Below, piece after piece: positions 18,992 through 29,261 of a DNA stretch of 64,000 nucleotides. How positions within the stretch are numbered: the first letter of the stretch is position 1; the number at the start of each line of letters is the position of its first letter. Made by a program: the position numbers and the translations under genes. This stretch comes from Pseudomonas monteilii (lineage in GTDB: Bacteria; Pseudomonadota; Gammaproteobacteria; Pseudomonadales; Pseudomonadaceae): contig CP013997.1 of assembly GCA_001534745.1 (NCBI GenBank), positions 1,426,001 through 1,490,000 of the forward strand. The letters are read 5' to 3'. The notes beneath the pieces were generated by a model. It was given only the letters and a program-made list of their open reading frames with translations, searched no databases and had not been told where the DNA came from.

Positions 18992-19966
18992 ATGTTGCGA
19001 TTTCCCGCCGTCGCTCGTCGCCTTTCCCTGGCCGCCCTGCTGACGACAGGGCCTGCCATGGCACTGGAATTGCCATTGCCCCCGCCGGGTGAGGACATCG
19101 TCGGCCAGGTCCAGGTGATCAAGGCCAAGTATGAAGACACGTTCGCCGACATCGGGACGGCCAACGACCTGGGCTACCTCGAGATGATCGCCGCCAACCC
19201 AGGCGTGGACCCGTGGCTGCCGGGTGCAGGTACTGAAATCGTGTTGCCGACCCGTTTCATCCTGCCACCGGGCCCCCGTGAAGGCATCGTGATCAACCTG
19301 GCCGAGTACCGGATGTACTACTTCCCCAAGGATGAGCCTGTCGTGCACACCTATCCGCTGGGGATTGGGCGCGAAGGGTGGGGGTCACCGATCGCGACGA
19401 CCAAGATCATCGCCAAGACGCCTAATCCGACCTGGACGCCGCCGGCTTCGATCCGCGCCGAACATGCTGCCGATGGCGATATCCTGCCAGCGGTAGTGCC
19501 GGCCGGTCCTGACAACCCGCTGGGGCCGTTCAAGTTCACGCTTGGATTGCCAGGCTACTTGATCCACGGTTCCAACAAGAAGTTTGGCATTGGCATGCGC
19601 ACCAGTCATGGCTGTTTCCGCATGTTCAATAATAATGTGCTGGAACTTTCCGAGCGCGTGCCGGTCGGCACGCCGGTGCGCATCATTAATGAGCCTTACA
19701 AGTTTGGCAAGAGTGCTGGCGCGGTGTATCTGGAAGCGCACACGCCGCTGGATGACCATGGCGATCCCTCGGTGGTCGACACGCACACGACATTGGTCAA
19801 TACCTTGCTCAAGCGTGACGACCTGACCCAGGGTGTACGCATGGACTGGGACAAGCTGAGGGACGTGCTGGCTGCCGAAGATGGCCTGCCTGTCGAGATC
19901 GCTACGCCCCTCGAGGCTTCGCAGTCGACAGCGGCAGTCTCGGACATTCCTGACGAGCTGCATTGA
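18992..19966 (+). CDS. L,D-transpeptidase (YkuD family)
   Basis: Predicted periplasmic enzyme forming 3-3 peptidoglycan cross-links or attaching a Braun-type lipoprotein to the wall. The 324 residues have a signal peptide ending AMA, a LysM-like segment (about 40-85, ending TEIVLPTRFILPP) and a YkuD domain (about 93-230) with the active-site motif IGMRTSHGCFRMF; the catalytic Cys is residue 208. A C-terminal extension of about 95 residues follows. AAGGA 7 bases before the ATG at 18992 decides the start. The neighbouring oprI encodes the kind of lipoprotein such enzymes attach, which makes a functional link attractive but unproven. Confidence 0.9.
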   Translation: MLRFPAVARRLSLAALLTTGPAMALELPLPPPGEDIVGQVQVIKAKYEDTFADIGTANDLGYLEMIAANPGVDPWLPGAGTEIVLPTRFILPPGPREGIVINLAEYRMYYFPKDEPVVHTYPLGIGREGWGSPIATTKIIAKTPNPTWTPPASIRAEHAADGDILPAVVPAGPDNPLGPFKFTLGLPGYLIHGSNKKFGIGMRTSHGCFRMFNNNVLELSERVPVGTPVRIINEPYKFGKSAGAVYLEAHTPLDDHGDPSVVDTHTTLVNTLLKRDDLTQGVRMDWDKLRDVLAAEDGLPVEIATPLEASQSTAAVSDIPDELH

Positions 19967-20063
19967 CGACGGTTTGCGTCCCTGGCGCTTGCCGGCCCAT
20001 GAATGGGGTGGCAAGCGATCCACCGGCGGCATGGCCCGGTCCGGCGAATTCGGTCCACCCATG

Positions 20064-20100
20064 AAAAAAGGCCGGCCCCTGTGGGGGTCGGCCTTTTTTC
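20064..20100. terminator. bidirectional terminator between L,D-transpeptidase gene and oprI
   Basis: AAAAAAGGCCGGCCCC and GGGGTCGGCCTTTTTT form a long stem around TGTG, with A/T runs on both sides. It can serve both convergent genes. Confidence 0.9.
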
Positions 20101-20115
20101 AATCCCTGAGGATGC

Positions 20116-20370
20116 TTACTTGCGGCTGGCTTTGTCCAGCATGCGCAGGGCGCGCTCGTTGGCTTCGTCAGCGGTCTGCTGAGCTTTCTGAGCGGCAGCC
20201 ATGGCGTCGTCAGCTTTGCGGTAGGCTTCGTCAGCACGGGCCTGGGCGCGAGCAGCGGCGTCTTCGGTAGCGGTCAGGCGAGCTTCGCCTTCCTTGGTGT
20301 GGCTGCTGCTGCAACCGGTTGCCAGGACAGCGGCCAGGGCCAGAGCAGAGAATTTCAGAGCATTGTTCAT
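20116..20370 (-). CDS. oprI: Major outer membrane lipoprotein I (OprI/Lpp-like)
   Basis: Abundant small lipoprotein that tethers or spaces the outer membrane and peptidoglycan. The 84 residues have signal peptide [20 protein letters not shown] with the lipobox Cys at 20, then an Ala-rich heptad coiled coil ([24 protein letters not shown] and on) ending ...LDKASRK with a C-terminal Lys as in Lpp. Alanine-rich, strongly biased codon use suggests high expression. The frame is open far upstream, but only this start gives a signal peptide. The region upstream is unusually AT-rich and should hold the promoter. Confidence 0.95.
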   Translation of the reverse strand: MNNALKFSALALAAVLATGCSSSHTKEGEARLTATEDAAARAQARADEAYRKADDAMAAAQKAQQTADEANERALRMLDKASRK

Positions 20371-20862
20371 CGTGTTCCCCTCAAGGACTTTAATCCATCT
20401 AGTAAGTAGCCATCTCTCGTAAAAGAGAAACTGACCGTCGTACATAGTACTCATTACTTGTAGTAAGTAAACGGACGTTGTGCAAGAAAGATGAAAAAAA
20501 TTGTGCAGTTGAGGCTGGGTGCGCAGTGTGGCCTGCCACGCCAGGGCCGTATTGAAAAACTGTACCCCAACGGTAACTTTTCCTTGAACCAACTTGCCGA
20601 ATTCATGTCTGCATCGGTTGGTGTTGCTACATGCAATAGTCGCGTCGTGCCTTTCCGACTTCCGAGTACAGGGTTGACACGATTCTGTCATTTCGAGGCG
20701 TGCCGCTTGAGTAACCTGGCCCGGGGCGCTTACTATCGGAAAGACTTGCCAGCCACCGCAGACTTCATGCGGCTACGCGACGCGTAGGCTGAGGTGGTTC
20801 ACGCAGGTCGAACGAACCGTCGATGAAGAAAAGGCCTAGGCAAGGGCCTACTAGGAGTTGCG
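20371..20862. promoter_or_regulatory. 492-bp divergent intergenic region between oprI and GNAT gene
   Basis: Contains no convincing gene. The oprI side (20371-20520) is much more AT-rich than the surrounding genome and carries TACTAT-type -10 sequences on the minus strand, fitting a strong promoter plus leader. On the plus strand TTGAGT (20707-20712), 18 bases, then TACTAT (20731-20736) is a candidate promoter for the GNAT gene. Both are inspection-level calls. Confidence 0.4.
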
Positions 20863-21144
20863 ATGAACGAAGCGCTGAGCATTCACCATGACCAGGCAGG
20901 TCATCAATTCGAAACCAGCGTGGACGGTCATCGTGCCTACCTGACGTACATGGACCTGGGCAAGCAGACCCTGGACATCTACCGCACCTTCGTGCCCAAC
21001 GCGCTGCGCGGACGTGGCATCGCGGCGGCACTCACCGAGCAGGCGCTGGCCTACGCCGAGCAGATGGGCTACACGGTCATCCCTTCGTGCTCGTACGTCG
21101 AGCGCTACATGGAACGTCACCAGCGCCAGGTGCACAAGACCTGA
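20863..21144 (+). CDS. Small GNAT-type N-acetyltransferase (YjdJ family)
   Basis: A 93-residue minimal acetyltransferase domain. It shows the acetyl-CoA loop in LRGRGIAAALTEQALAYAEQMG followed by VIPSCSYVERYMERH, the pattern of the short GCN5-related family (YjdJ/Gtn5-like) with a conserved Cys. The substrate is unknown. It is monocistronic; a hairpin separates it from the convergent DAHP synthase gene. Confidence 0.85.
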   Translation: MNEALSIHHDQAGHQFETSVDGHRAYLTYMDLGKQTLDIYRTFVPNALRGRGIAAALTEQALAYAEQMGYTVIPSCSYVERYMERHQRQVHKT

Positions 21145-21176
21145 GCAAGCTGTCACCGTGGCCTGAGACGCCTGCG

Positions 21177-21201
21177 AGGCGCCCGGTGCGACCGGACGCC
21201 T
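21177..21201. terminator. hairpin between convergent GNAT and DAHP synthase genes
   Basis: An imperfect 11-bp stem (one mismatch) with GCG loop lies between two convergent genes. There is no long T-run, so termination strength is uncertain. Confidence 0.45.
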
Positions 21202-21219
21202 TCACTTCATCAGGATCGA

Positions 21220-22299
21220 TCAATGACCGCGCTGACGACGCGGCAGGACGTCCTTGAGCTTGTCGCGCATGCTGCGCAGGGCCTTTTCCGTCGCGGACCA
21301 GTCGATGCAGGCGTCGGTCACCGAGACGCCATACTGCAGTTCCGACAGATCCTTGGGAATCGACTGGCAACCCCAGTTCAGGTGGCTCTCCACCATCAAG
21401 CCGATGATCGACTGATTGCCTTCGACGATCTGGTTGGCCACGTTGTCCATGACCAGCGGCTGCAGGGCCGGATCCTTGTTGGAGTTGGCGTGGCTGCAGT
21501 CGACCATGATGTTGGCCTTGATCTTGGCCTTGGCCAGATCCTGCTCGCACAGGGCGACGCTGACCGAGTCGTAGTTGGGCTTGCCGTTGCCACCACGCAG
21601 GACCACGTGCCCGTAGGGGTTGCCCTTGGTCGTGACAATGGAAACGCCGCCTTCCTGATTGATGCCGAGGAAGCGGTGCGGTTTGGAGACGGACTGCAGG
21701 GCGTTGATCGCCACGGTCAGGCCACCGTCGGTGCCATTCTTGAAGCCGACTGCCGACGACAGGCCCGAGGCCATCTCGCGGTGCGTCTGCGACTCGGTGG
21801 TGCGCGCGCCGATGGCCGACCAGCTGATCAGGTCCTGCAGGTATTGCGGCGAGATCGGATCGAGGGCTTCAGTGGCGGTCGGCAGGCCTTTCTCGGCCAG
21901 GTCGAGCAGCAGCTTGCGCCCGATGTGCAGGCCGTCCTGGATCTTGAACGAGTCATCCAGGTAAGGATCGTTGATCAGGCCCTTCCAGCCGACGGTGGTC
22001 CGCGGCTTCTCGAAGTACACGCGCATGACCAGGTACAGGGTGTCGGACACTTCTTCGGCCAGCACTTTCAAGCGCTCGGCGTATTCGTGCGCCGCGTCGA
22101 TGTCGTGGATGGAGCAGGGGCCCACGACCACGAACAGGCGATGGTCCTTGCCGTCCAGGATGTTGCGCACCACGTCGCGACCGGTGGTCACGGTCTGCAG
22201 GGCGCTGGCGCTCAGAGGGAGCTCCCGCTTGAGCTGATCGGGGGTGATCAGCGTGTCGTTGGAAGCGACGTTAAGGTCATCGATCGGTAAATCAGCCAT
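21220..22299 (-). CDS. 3-deoxy-7-phosphoheptulonate (DAHP) synthase, class I
   Basis: First enzyme of the shikimate pathway: PEP + erythrose 4-phosphate to DAHP in the cytoplasm. The 359 residues have the AroF/AroG/AroH organisation, with VVVGPCSIHD, RVYFEKPRTTVGWKG, GFKNGTDG and the metal ligands in IMVDCSHANSNKD and ALSVTDACIDW-type C-terminal sequence (here YGVSVTDACIDW). The start is the ATG at 22299 (MADLPIDDLN). Which aromatic amino acid feeds back on it cannot be told by eye, so no symbol is given. Confidence 0.93.
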   Translation of the reverse strand: MADLPIDDLNVASNDTLITPDQLKRELPLSASALQTVTTGRDVVRNILDGKDHRLFVVVGPCSIHDIDAAHEYAERLKVLAEEVSDTLYLVMRVYFEKPRTTVGWKGLINDPYLDDSFKIQDGLHIGRKLLLDLAEKGLPTATEALDPISPQYLQDLISWSAIGARTTESQTHREMASGLSSAVGFKNGTDGGLTVAINALQSVSKPHRFLGINQEGGVSIVTTKGNPYGHVVLRGGNGKPNYDSVSVALCEQDLAKAKIKANIMVDCSHANSNKDPALQPLVMDNVANQIVEGNQSIIGLMVESHLNWGCQSIPKDLSELQYGVSVTDACIDWSATEKALRSMRDKLKDVLPRRQRGH

Positions 22300-22592
22300 C
22301 GTGTTACTCGTCAGGTCACGGGCGCCGGCCGCCAGCAAACCCCGTGCGGCCCAGCCGCTGGATTGTTCGAGGCGGGGAGCCGAACCTTAGCGCGTTCTAC
22401 AAGGCGGAACAATGCTTGGGGTGATGACTCTGGCTTTTGAACGTGCCGGTCCTGGCAGTCCAGAGGCTGTCCAGGGGGCTATCGGCAGGGCAGTGCGCCT
22501 GTGCAACCTGTCAGCACCGCGCGGCAAGCCAAATGTCGGCGCTGCGTCTAAGCTCAAGCGTGCCCTGCCCACGCGGCAGTCGAGGAGGTCGC
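22300..22592. other. 293-bp divergent intergenic region, no gene seen
   Basis: Lies between the DAHP synthase start and the universal stress protein start. It must hold both promoters. I see no strong hairpin, repeat or small reading frame with a Shine-Dalgarno in it. Confidence 0.4.
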
Positions 22593-23096
22593 ATGGTCCG
22601 CTCCCTGCTGTACGCTACCGACCTGGGGGCTTACGCACCCTTGGTGTTGCAACACGCCCTGGCCCTGGCGCGTGTCTTCCAGGCCGAACTGCATGTGATC
22701 CATGTGGTGGAGCCGATGGGGCGGTTCGCCGAGTCGCTGCTGCAAAGCTACCTGGATGAACGCACCCTGGACCGGTTGCACAGTCAGGGCGTCGGCGTGG
22801 TGATGGCCAACATCGAGCAACAGGTGCTGGACACCTTTCGCCAGGAGCTGGGCGAGACGACCGATCTGGCGTTGATCAGGGCCGTGCGGGTGCGCCAGGG
22901 CGATCCCGCCCAGGTCATTCTCGATCAGGTTCAGCGACTGGGGGTCGATCTGTTGGTCTTCGGCAGCCATGCCCAGCGCGTCGAAGGCGATGTGCCAGTG
23001 GGCCGAACAGCCGCCCGCCTGGTGCAGCTGTCGCCCGTTCCTGTCTATATGGCGCCGCTGATGCGCCAACTCGACAGTCATCTGTCTCAGGGCTGA
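22593..23096 (+). CDS. Universal stress protein (UspA family)
   Basis: A single-domain 167-residue Usp protein. It has the starting strand MVRSLLYATDLGAYAPLVLQHALALA, the alpha/beta core, and a nucleotide-loop remnant FGSHAQRVEGDVPVGRTAARLVQLSPVPVYMAP. The canonical G-2x-G-9x-G(S/T) ATP motif is only partly kept, so ATP binding is uncertain. The ATG at 22593 has GAGGAGG 5 bases upstream. It precedes cysB by 115 bp, but cysB appears to have its own AT-rich promoter. Confidence 0.87.
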   Translation: MVRSLLYATDLGAYAPLVLQHALALARVFQAELHVIHVVEPMGRFAESLLQSYLDERTLDRLHSQGVGVVMANIEQQVLDTFRQELGETTDLALIRAVRVRQGDPAQVILDQVQRLGVDLLVFGSHAQRVEGDVPVGRTAARLVQLSPVPVYMAPLMRQLDSHLSQG

Positions 23097-23118
23097 AGAT
23101 CCGCCGCACCATTGATAA

Positions 23119-24186
<1,068 letters not shown>

Positions 24187-24333
24187 AGGGGAGGGCGCGA
24201 CCTGCAAGCTACATGCGGTCAGTGGTCAAGTGAACGGTAAAACTGGTTTCATGGGCCGCAAGGCGGCCCACTCACGGCCAGAGAAGGTGCGGTAGTTGAC
24301 TGGCAGAGCGCCTTCATCCAGCGCCGCTTGCCG

Positions 24334-25068
24334 CTAGCTCTTGGCAATCAGGTTGCCCGCGTGCAACCCGCACTCCTTCTGTGTCGACTCCTCCCACCAC
24401 CAACGGCCTTCGCGCTCGTGCTGGTTCGGCAGCACGGGGCGGGTGCAGGGCTCGCAACCGATGCTGATGAAGCCGCGCTCGTGCAGGCTGTTGTAGGGCA
24501 GCTCGAGCATGCGGATGTAACCCCAGACCTCGGCGCTGGTCATCTGCGCCAGGGGGTTGAACTTGTACAGCGTGCGCTCGGGCGTGGAAAAGGCCGCGTC
24601 GATCTCGATCACCGGTACATGGCTACGGGTGCCGGGGCTCTGGTCGCGGCGCTGCCCGGTCGCCCAGGCGCTGACGGTGGACAGCTTGCGGCGCAGAGGC
24701 TCGATCTTGCGAATCCCGCAGCATTCCCCGTGGCCATCGCGGTAGAAGCTGAACAGCCCCTTTTCCTTGACGAAGGGATCGAGCACGGCGCGGTCCGGGC
24801 TCAGGATGTCGATCGACAACGCGTACTGCTCGCGCACCTGATCGATGAAGCGGTAGGTCTCCGGGTGCAGCCGACCGGTGTCCAGGCTGAACACCTTGAC
24901 CTGCTTGTTGAGTTTCCAGGCCATGTCGAGCAGCACCACGTCCTCGGCGCCGCTGAAGGAAATCCACAGGTCGTCACCGAAATGCTCGAAGGCGAGCTTG
25001 AGGATGTCCTGGGGGGACTTGTCGGCATAGGTCGCGGCCAGGGCGGCGACGTCGAAAGGTTGGCTCAT
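24334..25068 (-). CDS. cysH: Phosphoadenylyl/adenylyl-sulfate reductase CysH
   Basis: Reduces activated sulfate to sulfite. The 244 residues contain the PP-loop-like nucleotide region ([15 protein letters not shown]) and two Cys pairs, GECCGIRK and GCEPCTRP, the four ligands of a [4Fe-4S] cluster. That cluster is diagnostic of APS-using (plant-type) reductases rather than enterobacterial PAPS reductases. The active-site motif KECGLH is near the C-terminus. The start is ATG at 25068 ([10 protein letters not shown]). It is convergent with cysB. Confidence 0.94.
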   Translation of the reverse strand: MSQPFDVAALAATYADKSPQDILKLAFEHFGDDLWISFSGAEDVVLLDMAWKLNKQVKVFSLDTGRLHPETYRFIDQVREQYALSIDILSPDRAVLDPFVKEKGLFSFYRDGHGECCGIRKIEPLRRKLSTVSAWATGQRRDQSPGTRSHVPVIEIDAAFSTPERTLYKFNPLAQMTSAEVWGYIRMLELPYNSLHERGFISIGCEPCTRPVLPNQHEREGRWWWEESTQKECGLHAGNLIAKS

Positions 25069-25181
25069 CAGGCGGTTTCCATGCGTGTAATGGCGCTGTG
25101 CGCTCGTAGTGCGCAAATGGTAACAAAATTACGCACGACGAGGGGTCCATGCCCGGCCCTACCTTGGTCTGCACCCCTGTC

Positions 25182-26525
25182 CTACAGGCCTTGCAGCGTC
25201 TCCATCAACACCCGGACCTTGGCGATGGATTCCTCGTACTCGTCCTCCCAGCGCGAGTCACCCACCACCGCGCCGCCGCCCCAGCAACTGACCTGGCCCT
25301 CCTTGACCAGCAGGCTGCGAATGGCGATGGAGCTGTCCATCTCGCCGCGCACATCGAGGTACAGCAACGAGCCGCAGTACAGCGCCCGGCGCGTCGGTTC
25401 CAGTTCGTCGATGATCTGCATGGCGCGGATCTTCGGTGCCCCGGTGATCGACCCGCCGGGGAAGCTGCCGGCGATCAGGTCCAGTGCGTCGTGGTCGCTG
25501 GCCAATTGCCCCGTGATGCTGCTGACCAGATGGTGGACGTTCGGGTAGCTTTCCAGGCTGAACAGTTCGGGGACCTTGACCGAACCGACCGCGCAGGTGC
25601 GCCCCAGGTCGTTGCGCAGCAGGTCGACGATCATCAGGTTTTCGGAGCGATCCTTGGGGCTGGCCTGCAGCTCGGCGGCGTTGCGCGCATCCTGTACCGG
25701 GTCGGCGTCACGCGGGCGCGTGCCCTTGATGGGGCGAGTCTCCACCATGCCGGCACTGACGCGCACGAAGCGTTCCGGCGAAAAGCTCAGCAGCGCGCTG
25801 CCGTCAGGCAGCCGCCGGTAGCCGGAAAAGGGGGTGGGGCAGGCCTGGCGCAAGGCCTGGTAGGCGTGCCAGGGATCCCCTTCGCAGGGCGCGCGAAAGC
25901 GCTGGGTCAGGTTGATCTGGTAGCAGTCGCCTGCCTGGATGTAGGCCTGCACCCGTTCGAAGGCCTGGCGATACTGGCCGGCCTCGAGGTCGCCGCGCAT
26001 GGGGGCCAGCAGGCGGAAAGGGCTGTGGATCGGGGCGTCAGGCGCCTCGAACAGTGCGATCAGCCGTTGGCGCTCCTGGGGCATCATGCAAGGGTGAAAG
26101 ACCAGGTGGGTCAGGCGCCGCTGGTGATCGCTGACCAAGGCCCAGGTGTACACGCCAAGATCAGCGTCGGGCAGGCCCAGGTCATCGCGGGCCAGCGCTG
26201 GCAATCGCTCCAGGCGCCGCCCGAAATCGTAGCTCAGGTAGCCGATCAGGCCGCCTGCGAAAGGCGATTCGCAGCCCTCGGGCAATTGCGCCGGCCCCAG
26301 GGTCTGCAAGGCCGCGCGCAAGCGCGCCAGAAAGACCGTGCCGTGCTCATCGCCCTGGGGCTGGAACTGCGCCACGGGCCAGGCGCTGGCCAGGTCGAAG
26401 CGCCCGCGCGTTGCGCCAGGGCGCGCGCTGTCCAGCAGGATCGCCCCCGGCGCCTCGCGCACACGGGCGAAATACACGGCAGGGTCGGGCTGATAGGGCA
26501 GGGGATGAAGCGTACAGGTCGGCAT
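25182..26525 (-). CDS. pabB: Aminodeoxychorismate synthase component I PabB
   Basis: Converts chorismate to 4-amino-4-deoxychorismate with ammonia from PabA, for folate synthesis. The 447 residues contain the chorismate-enzyme motifs LTQRF, SPERFVRVS, PIKGTRPR and GSFPGGSITGAPKIRAMQIIDELE. The PIKGT motif carries the catalytic Lys typical of PabB, whereas anthranilate synthase has PIAGT. The start is the ATG at 26525 (MPTCTLHPLPYQ). It is upstream of cysH on the same strand with a 113-bp gap. Confidence 0.92.
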   Translation of the reverse strand: MPTCTLHPLPYQPDPAVYFARVREAPGAILLDSARPGATRGRFDLASAWPVAQFQPQGDEHGTVFLARLRAALQTLGPAQLPEGCESPFAGGLIGYLSYDFGRRLERLPALARDDLGLPDADLGVYTWALVSDHQRRLTHLVFHPCMMPQERQRLIALFEAPDAPIHSPFRLLAPMRGDLEAGQYRQAFERVQAYIQAGDCYQINLTQRFRAPCEGDPWHAYQALRQACPTPFSGYRRLPDGSALLSFSPERFVRVSAGMVETRPIKGTRPRDADPVQDARNAAELQASPKDRSENLMIVDLLRNDLGRTCAVGSVKVPELFSLESYPNVHHLVSSITGQLASDHDALDLIAGSFPGGSITGAPKIRAMQIIDELEPTRRALYCGSLLYLDVRGEMDSSIAIRSLLVKEGQVSCWGGGAVVGDSRWEDEYEESIAKVRVLMETLQGL

Positions 26526-26638
26526 GCGGATCGAAGGCGCTTGGAGTCGAGGCAGCGATTGTAGTCGGCCCCGCCATCGACGCCTAGCGTTGTGCACGCC
26601 TCTACATGGCATGCCCTGCGTCGAGCATGAGCCTGGGC

Positions 26639-26666
26639 CCCTGTGGGCGCCGGCTTGCCGGCGATG
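26639..26666. repeat. single REP-type palindrome
   Basis: CCCTGTGGGCGCCGGCTTGCCGGCGAT is a Pseudomonas repetitive extragenic palindrome, a hairpin with the GGCTTGCC core, in the pabB-ligase intergenic space. It is a diverged relative of the REPs at 45 and 63 kb. Confidence 0.6.
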
Positions 26667-26740
26667 ACGGCGGCATGGACGCCGCCCTCACAGTCCCGGA
26701 CAAACAGCCTTCCCCCTCAGGCGCCGTCAACGCGCCGCAC

Positions 26741-27721
26741 TCAAGCGTGCGGCAGATGACCGAACAGACTCTGCGTCACCTTCACCCGCTGCGCCGCATC
26801 TTCCTGGACACCCTCCTTGGCCAGTGCCTCGATGTGCGCTTCGATGGCATGGGTGCGCTGGGTCAGGCCGCAGTCGTTGGCGATCTGGATGTTCAGGCCG
26901 GGTCGCGCGTTGAGCTCGAGGATCAACGGCCCGCGGTCCTGGTCCAGCACCATGTCCACCCCGATGTAGCCCAGCCCGCACAGCTCGTAGCACCCGGCCG
27001 CCAGCTTCATGAAGCCGTCCCAGTTGGGCAGTTGCACCCCGTCGACCGCGTTGGTGGTGTCCGGGTGCTTGCTGATGATGTTGTTCAGCCAGGTGCCGCG
27101 CAGGGTCACGCCCGTGGCCAGGTCCACACCGACGCCGATCGCGCCCTGGTGCAGGTTGGCCTTGCCGCCGGACTGCCGGGTCGGCAGGCGCAGCATGGCC
27201 ATCACCGGGTAGCCCATCAGCACGATGATGCGGATGTCGGGCACGCCCTCATAACTGATGCTCTTGAAGATCGGGTCGGGGGTGACACGGTATTCGATCA
27301 GCGCACGGTCCCGGTGACCGCCCAGCGAGTACAGGCCGGTCAGGATGCTCGAGACCTGGTGCTCGATCTCTTCGTGGCTGATGATCTTGCCCGAGACCGT
27401 GCGGTAGCGGCCTTCGAAGCGGTCGGCGATCACCAGGATGCCGTCACCGCCAGCGCCCTGGGCCGGCTTGATGACGAAGTCGGTGCGCCCGCCGATGATC
27501 TGGTCGAGCTTGTCGATGTCCTTCTCGGTCTCGATGACACCGTACATCTCGGGCACGTGGATGCCCGCGGCGAGCGCTCGCTCCTTGGTGATGATCTTGT
27601 CATCGACGATGGGGTACAGATGGCGCTTGTTGTACTTGAGTACATAGTCCGCGTTGCGCCGGTTGATGCCCATGATGCCCCGGGCCTCCAGGGCTTTCCA
27701 GGCCTTGATCAGTCCGAACAT
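26741..27721 (-). CDS. RimK-like ATP-grasp alpha-L-glutamate ligase family protein
   Basis: Predicted ATP-dependent amide/peptide-bond-forming ligase in the cytoplasm. The 326 residues have the ATP-grasp features: FVIKPAQGAGGDGILVI (phosphate-binding lysine and glycine loop), ALIEYRVTPDP, a central RLPTRQSGGKANLHQGAIGVGVD and the metal-binding end VDMVLDQDRGPLILELNARPGL. It belongs to the RimK-related subfamily found beside transglutaminase-like membrane proteins, not to RimK itself. Its start shares one base with the upstream stop (TGATG), so it is translationally coupled. Substrate unknown. Confidence 0.88.
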   Translation of the reverse strand: MFGLIKAWKALEARGIMGINRRNADYVLKYNKRHLYPIVDDKIITKERALAAGIHVPEMYGVIETEKDIDKLDQIIGGRTDFVIKPAQGAGGDGILVIADRFEGRYRTVSGKIISHEEIEHQVSSILTGLYSLGGHRDRALIEYRVTPDPIFKSISYEGVPDIRIIVLMGYPVMAMLRLPTRQSGGKANLHQGAIGVGVDLATGVTLRGTWLNNIISKHPDTTNAVDGVQLPNWDGFMKLAAGCYELCGLGYIGVDMVLDQDRGPLILELNARPGLNIQIANDCGLTQRTHAIEAHIEALAKEGVQEDAAQRVKVTQSLFGHLPHA

Positions 27722-29256
27722 CAGCTGTCAGCCTTTTTCAGGAAGGCCTTGAACCGCACCAGCTCGGTCAGGCGGTAGCCGCGGTAGCGACCCATCGCCA
27801 GCATGAAGCCGACCAGGATCAGCAGCACCGCCGGGAAGGTGAAGACGAAGTAGACCAGCTCCGGCACCATCATCAGCAGGTGCGCCAGCGACGCGGCGAA
27901 CAGGGTGCCGATGGCGACTTTCATGGCATGACTGCCGCCACGCTCTTCCCAGGTGATGGACAGGCGCTCGATGGTCATGGTCAGGATCACCATCGGGAAC
28001 AGCGCCACCGACAGCCCGCGCTCCAGGCCCAGCTTGTGGCTGAACAGGCTGATCGCGGCGATCAGTATCACCACGAAGGTCAGCACCACCGACAGCCTGG
28101 GCAGCATCTGCAGCTTGAGGTGCTCGAGGTACGAGCGCAGCGACAGGCCCAACGCCGTGATCACGGTGAACAGCGCGATGCCGAAGCCCAGCTGGGTCTC
28201 GCGGAAGGCCAGGGCGATCAGCACCGGCGTGAAGGTCCCCAGGGTCTGGAGGCCGATCAGGTTGCGCAGCACCAGGATCACCAGCACGCCGATCGGGATC
28301 ATCACCATGATCATGAAGGTCTGCTGGGTCTGCAGCGGCAGGCCGTAGAGGGAGTACTCGAGGAAGTCAGCGTCGGTGTTCTCGTCGGTCGCTCTTTTCA
28401 GGCGGATGGCGTTCATCTCGCTGCTGCTCAGGCTGAAGGTGACGTTGACCTTGCGCCCGCCGTCGACGGTGATCAGGTTGTCGTCGCCGGTCCACCACAG
28501 CAGGCGGTCGCTCGGCAGGCCCTGTTCGCCGGTGTCGGGGTTGAAGTACAGCCAGTCCTTGCCGTTGAAGCTGCGCAGCCACAGCTCGGGCGTCTGTGGC
28601 ACGTCGGCCACCAGGCGCACGGTGTGTACCTTTTCCATCGGCACGTGGGCGATGGACAGCAGCAGGTCGATCACCTTGGCCTTGTTCAGGGGCGAGGTGT
28701 CACCGGCCAGCAGCAGCTTGACGTTGTCGTCGTTGAGGTTGTTGACCCGCTTGATGGTCTCGCTGACGAAGGTCTCGACGTCGGCCGAATGCTGACGAAT
28801 AGGCGCCATCAAGGCTTCGGCGGCGATCTTCTCCGGGCCATCCAGCGCCAGGCTGTCGCGGAAGGTCGGACCTTTGGCGGTGGCCTTTTCCGTGCTGGAG
28901 CGCTTGGTCACCACCAGCCGGTAATACAGGGTCTGGTCACCGCTGACGCGCCGCGCCGACCAGGTCACCTTGCGGTTGCCGTCGGCGCGATTGACGCTGA
29001 AACCGTAATTGTTGGAGATGAAGCTTTCGGTGATGCTGACGTAGTCGCGGTTCAGGGGCGGCACGAACATCTGCACCTTGACCGGGTCCTTGCTGCTGGC
29101 GACGAACTCGACCTTGGCATCGATGTTCCACAAGTCGTCGGTCTCGTTTTCCGTCACCGGGATTTCGAGGACGTAGATCTGATAAGCCGTGATCGCCACG
29201 CCCAGCAGGACCAGGACGGTGATCAGGATTTTCAAATGAAGGGTAAGAGAACGCAT
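27721..29256 (-). CDS. Membrane protein with inactive transglutaminase-like domain and C-terminal multi-TM region
   Basis: A 511-residue inner-membrane protein. The N-terminal anchor (about 8-28) is followed by a periplasmic segment to about 315. That segment includes a transglutaminase-like region (KVIDLLLSIAHVPMEKVHTVRLV, then LRSFNGKDWLYFNPDTGEQG) in which the catalytic Cys-His-Asp triad is not evident. About six or seven hydrophobic helices follow (from MIMVMIPIGVLVILVL to the C-terminus). This architecture is known from operons with RimK-like ligases and retropepsin-like proteases. It probably couples a periplasmic substrate to the cytoplasmic ligase, but that is inference. Confidence 0.85.
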   Translation of the reverse strand: MRSLTLHLKILITVLVLLGVAITAYQIYVLEIPVTENETDDLWNIDAKVEFVASSKDPVKVQMFVPPLNRDYVSITESFISNNYGFSVNRADGNRKVTWSARRVSGDQTLYYRLVVTKRSSTEKATAKGPTFRDSLALDGPEKIAAEALMAPIRQHSADVETFVSETIKRVNNLNDDNVKLLLAGDTSPLNKAKVIDLLLSIAHVPMEKVHTVRLVADVPQTPELWLRSFNGKDWLYFNPDTGEQGLPSDRLLWWTGDDNLITVDGGRKVNVTFSLSSSEMNAIRLKRATDENTDADFLEYSLYGLPLQTQQTFMIMVMIPIGVLVILVLRNLIGLQTLGTFTPVLIALAFRETQLGFGIALFTVITALGLSLRSYLEHLKLQMLPRLSVVLTFVVILIAAISLFSHKLGLERGLSVALFPMVILTMTIERLSITWEERGGSHAMKVAIGTLFAASLAHLLMMVPELVYFVFTFPAVLLILVGFMLAMGRYRGYRLTELVRFKAFLKKADS

Positions 29257-29261
29257 CGGGG

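Noticed and set aside
20491..20787. 98-codon plus-strand frame beginning [10 protein letters not shown] between oprI and the GNAT gene
   Set aside because: The start lacks a Shine-Dalgarno, the codon use differs from the neighbours and the region is where the oprI promoter must lie. It remains a weak possibility.
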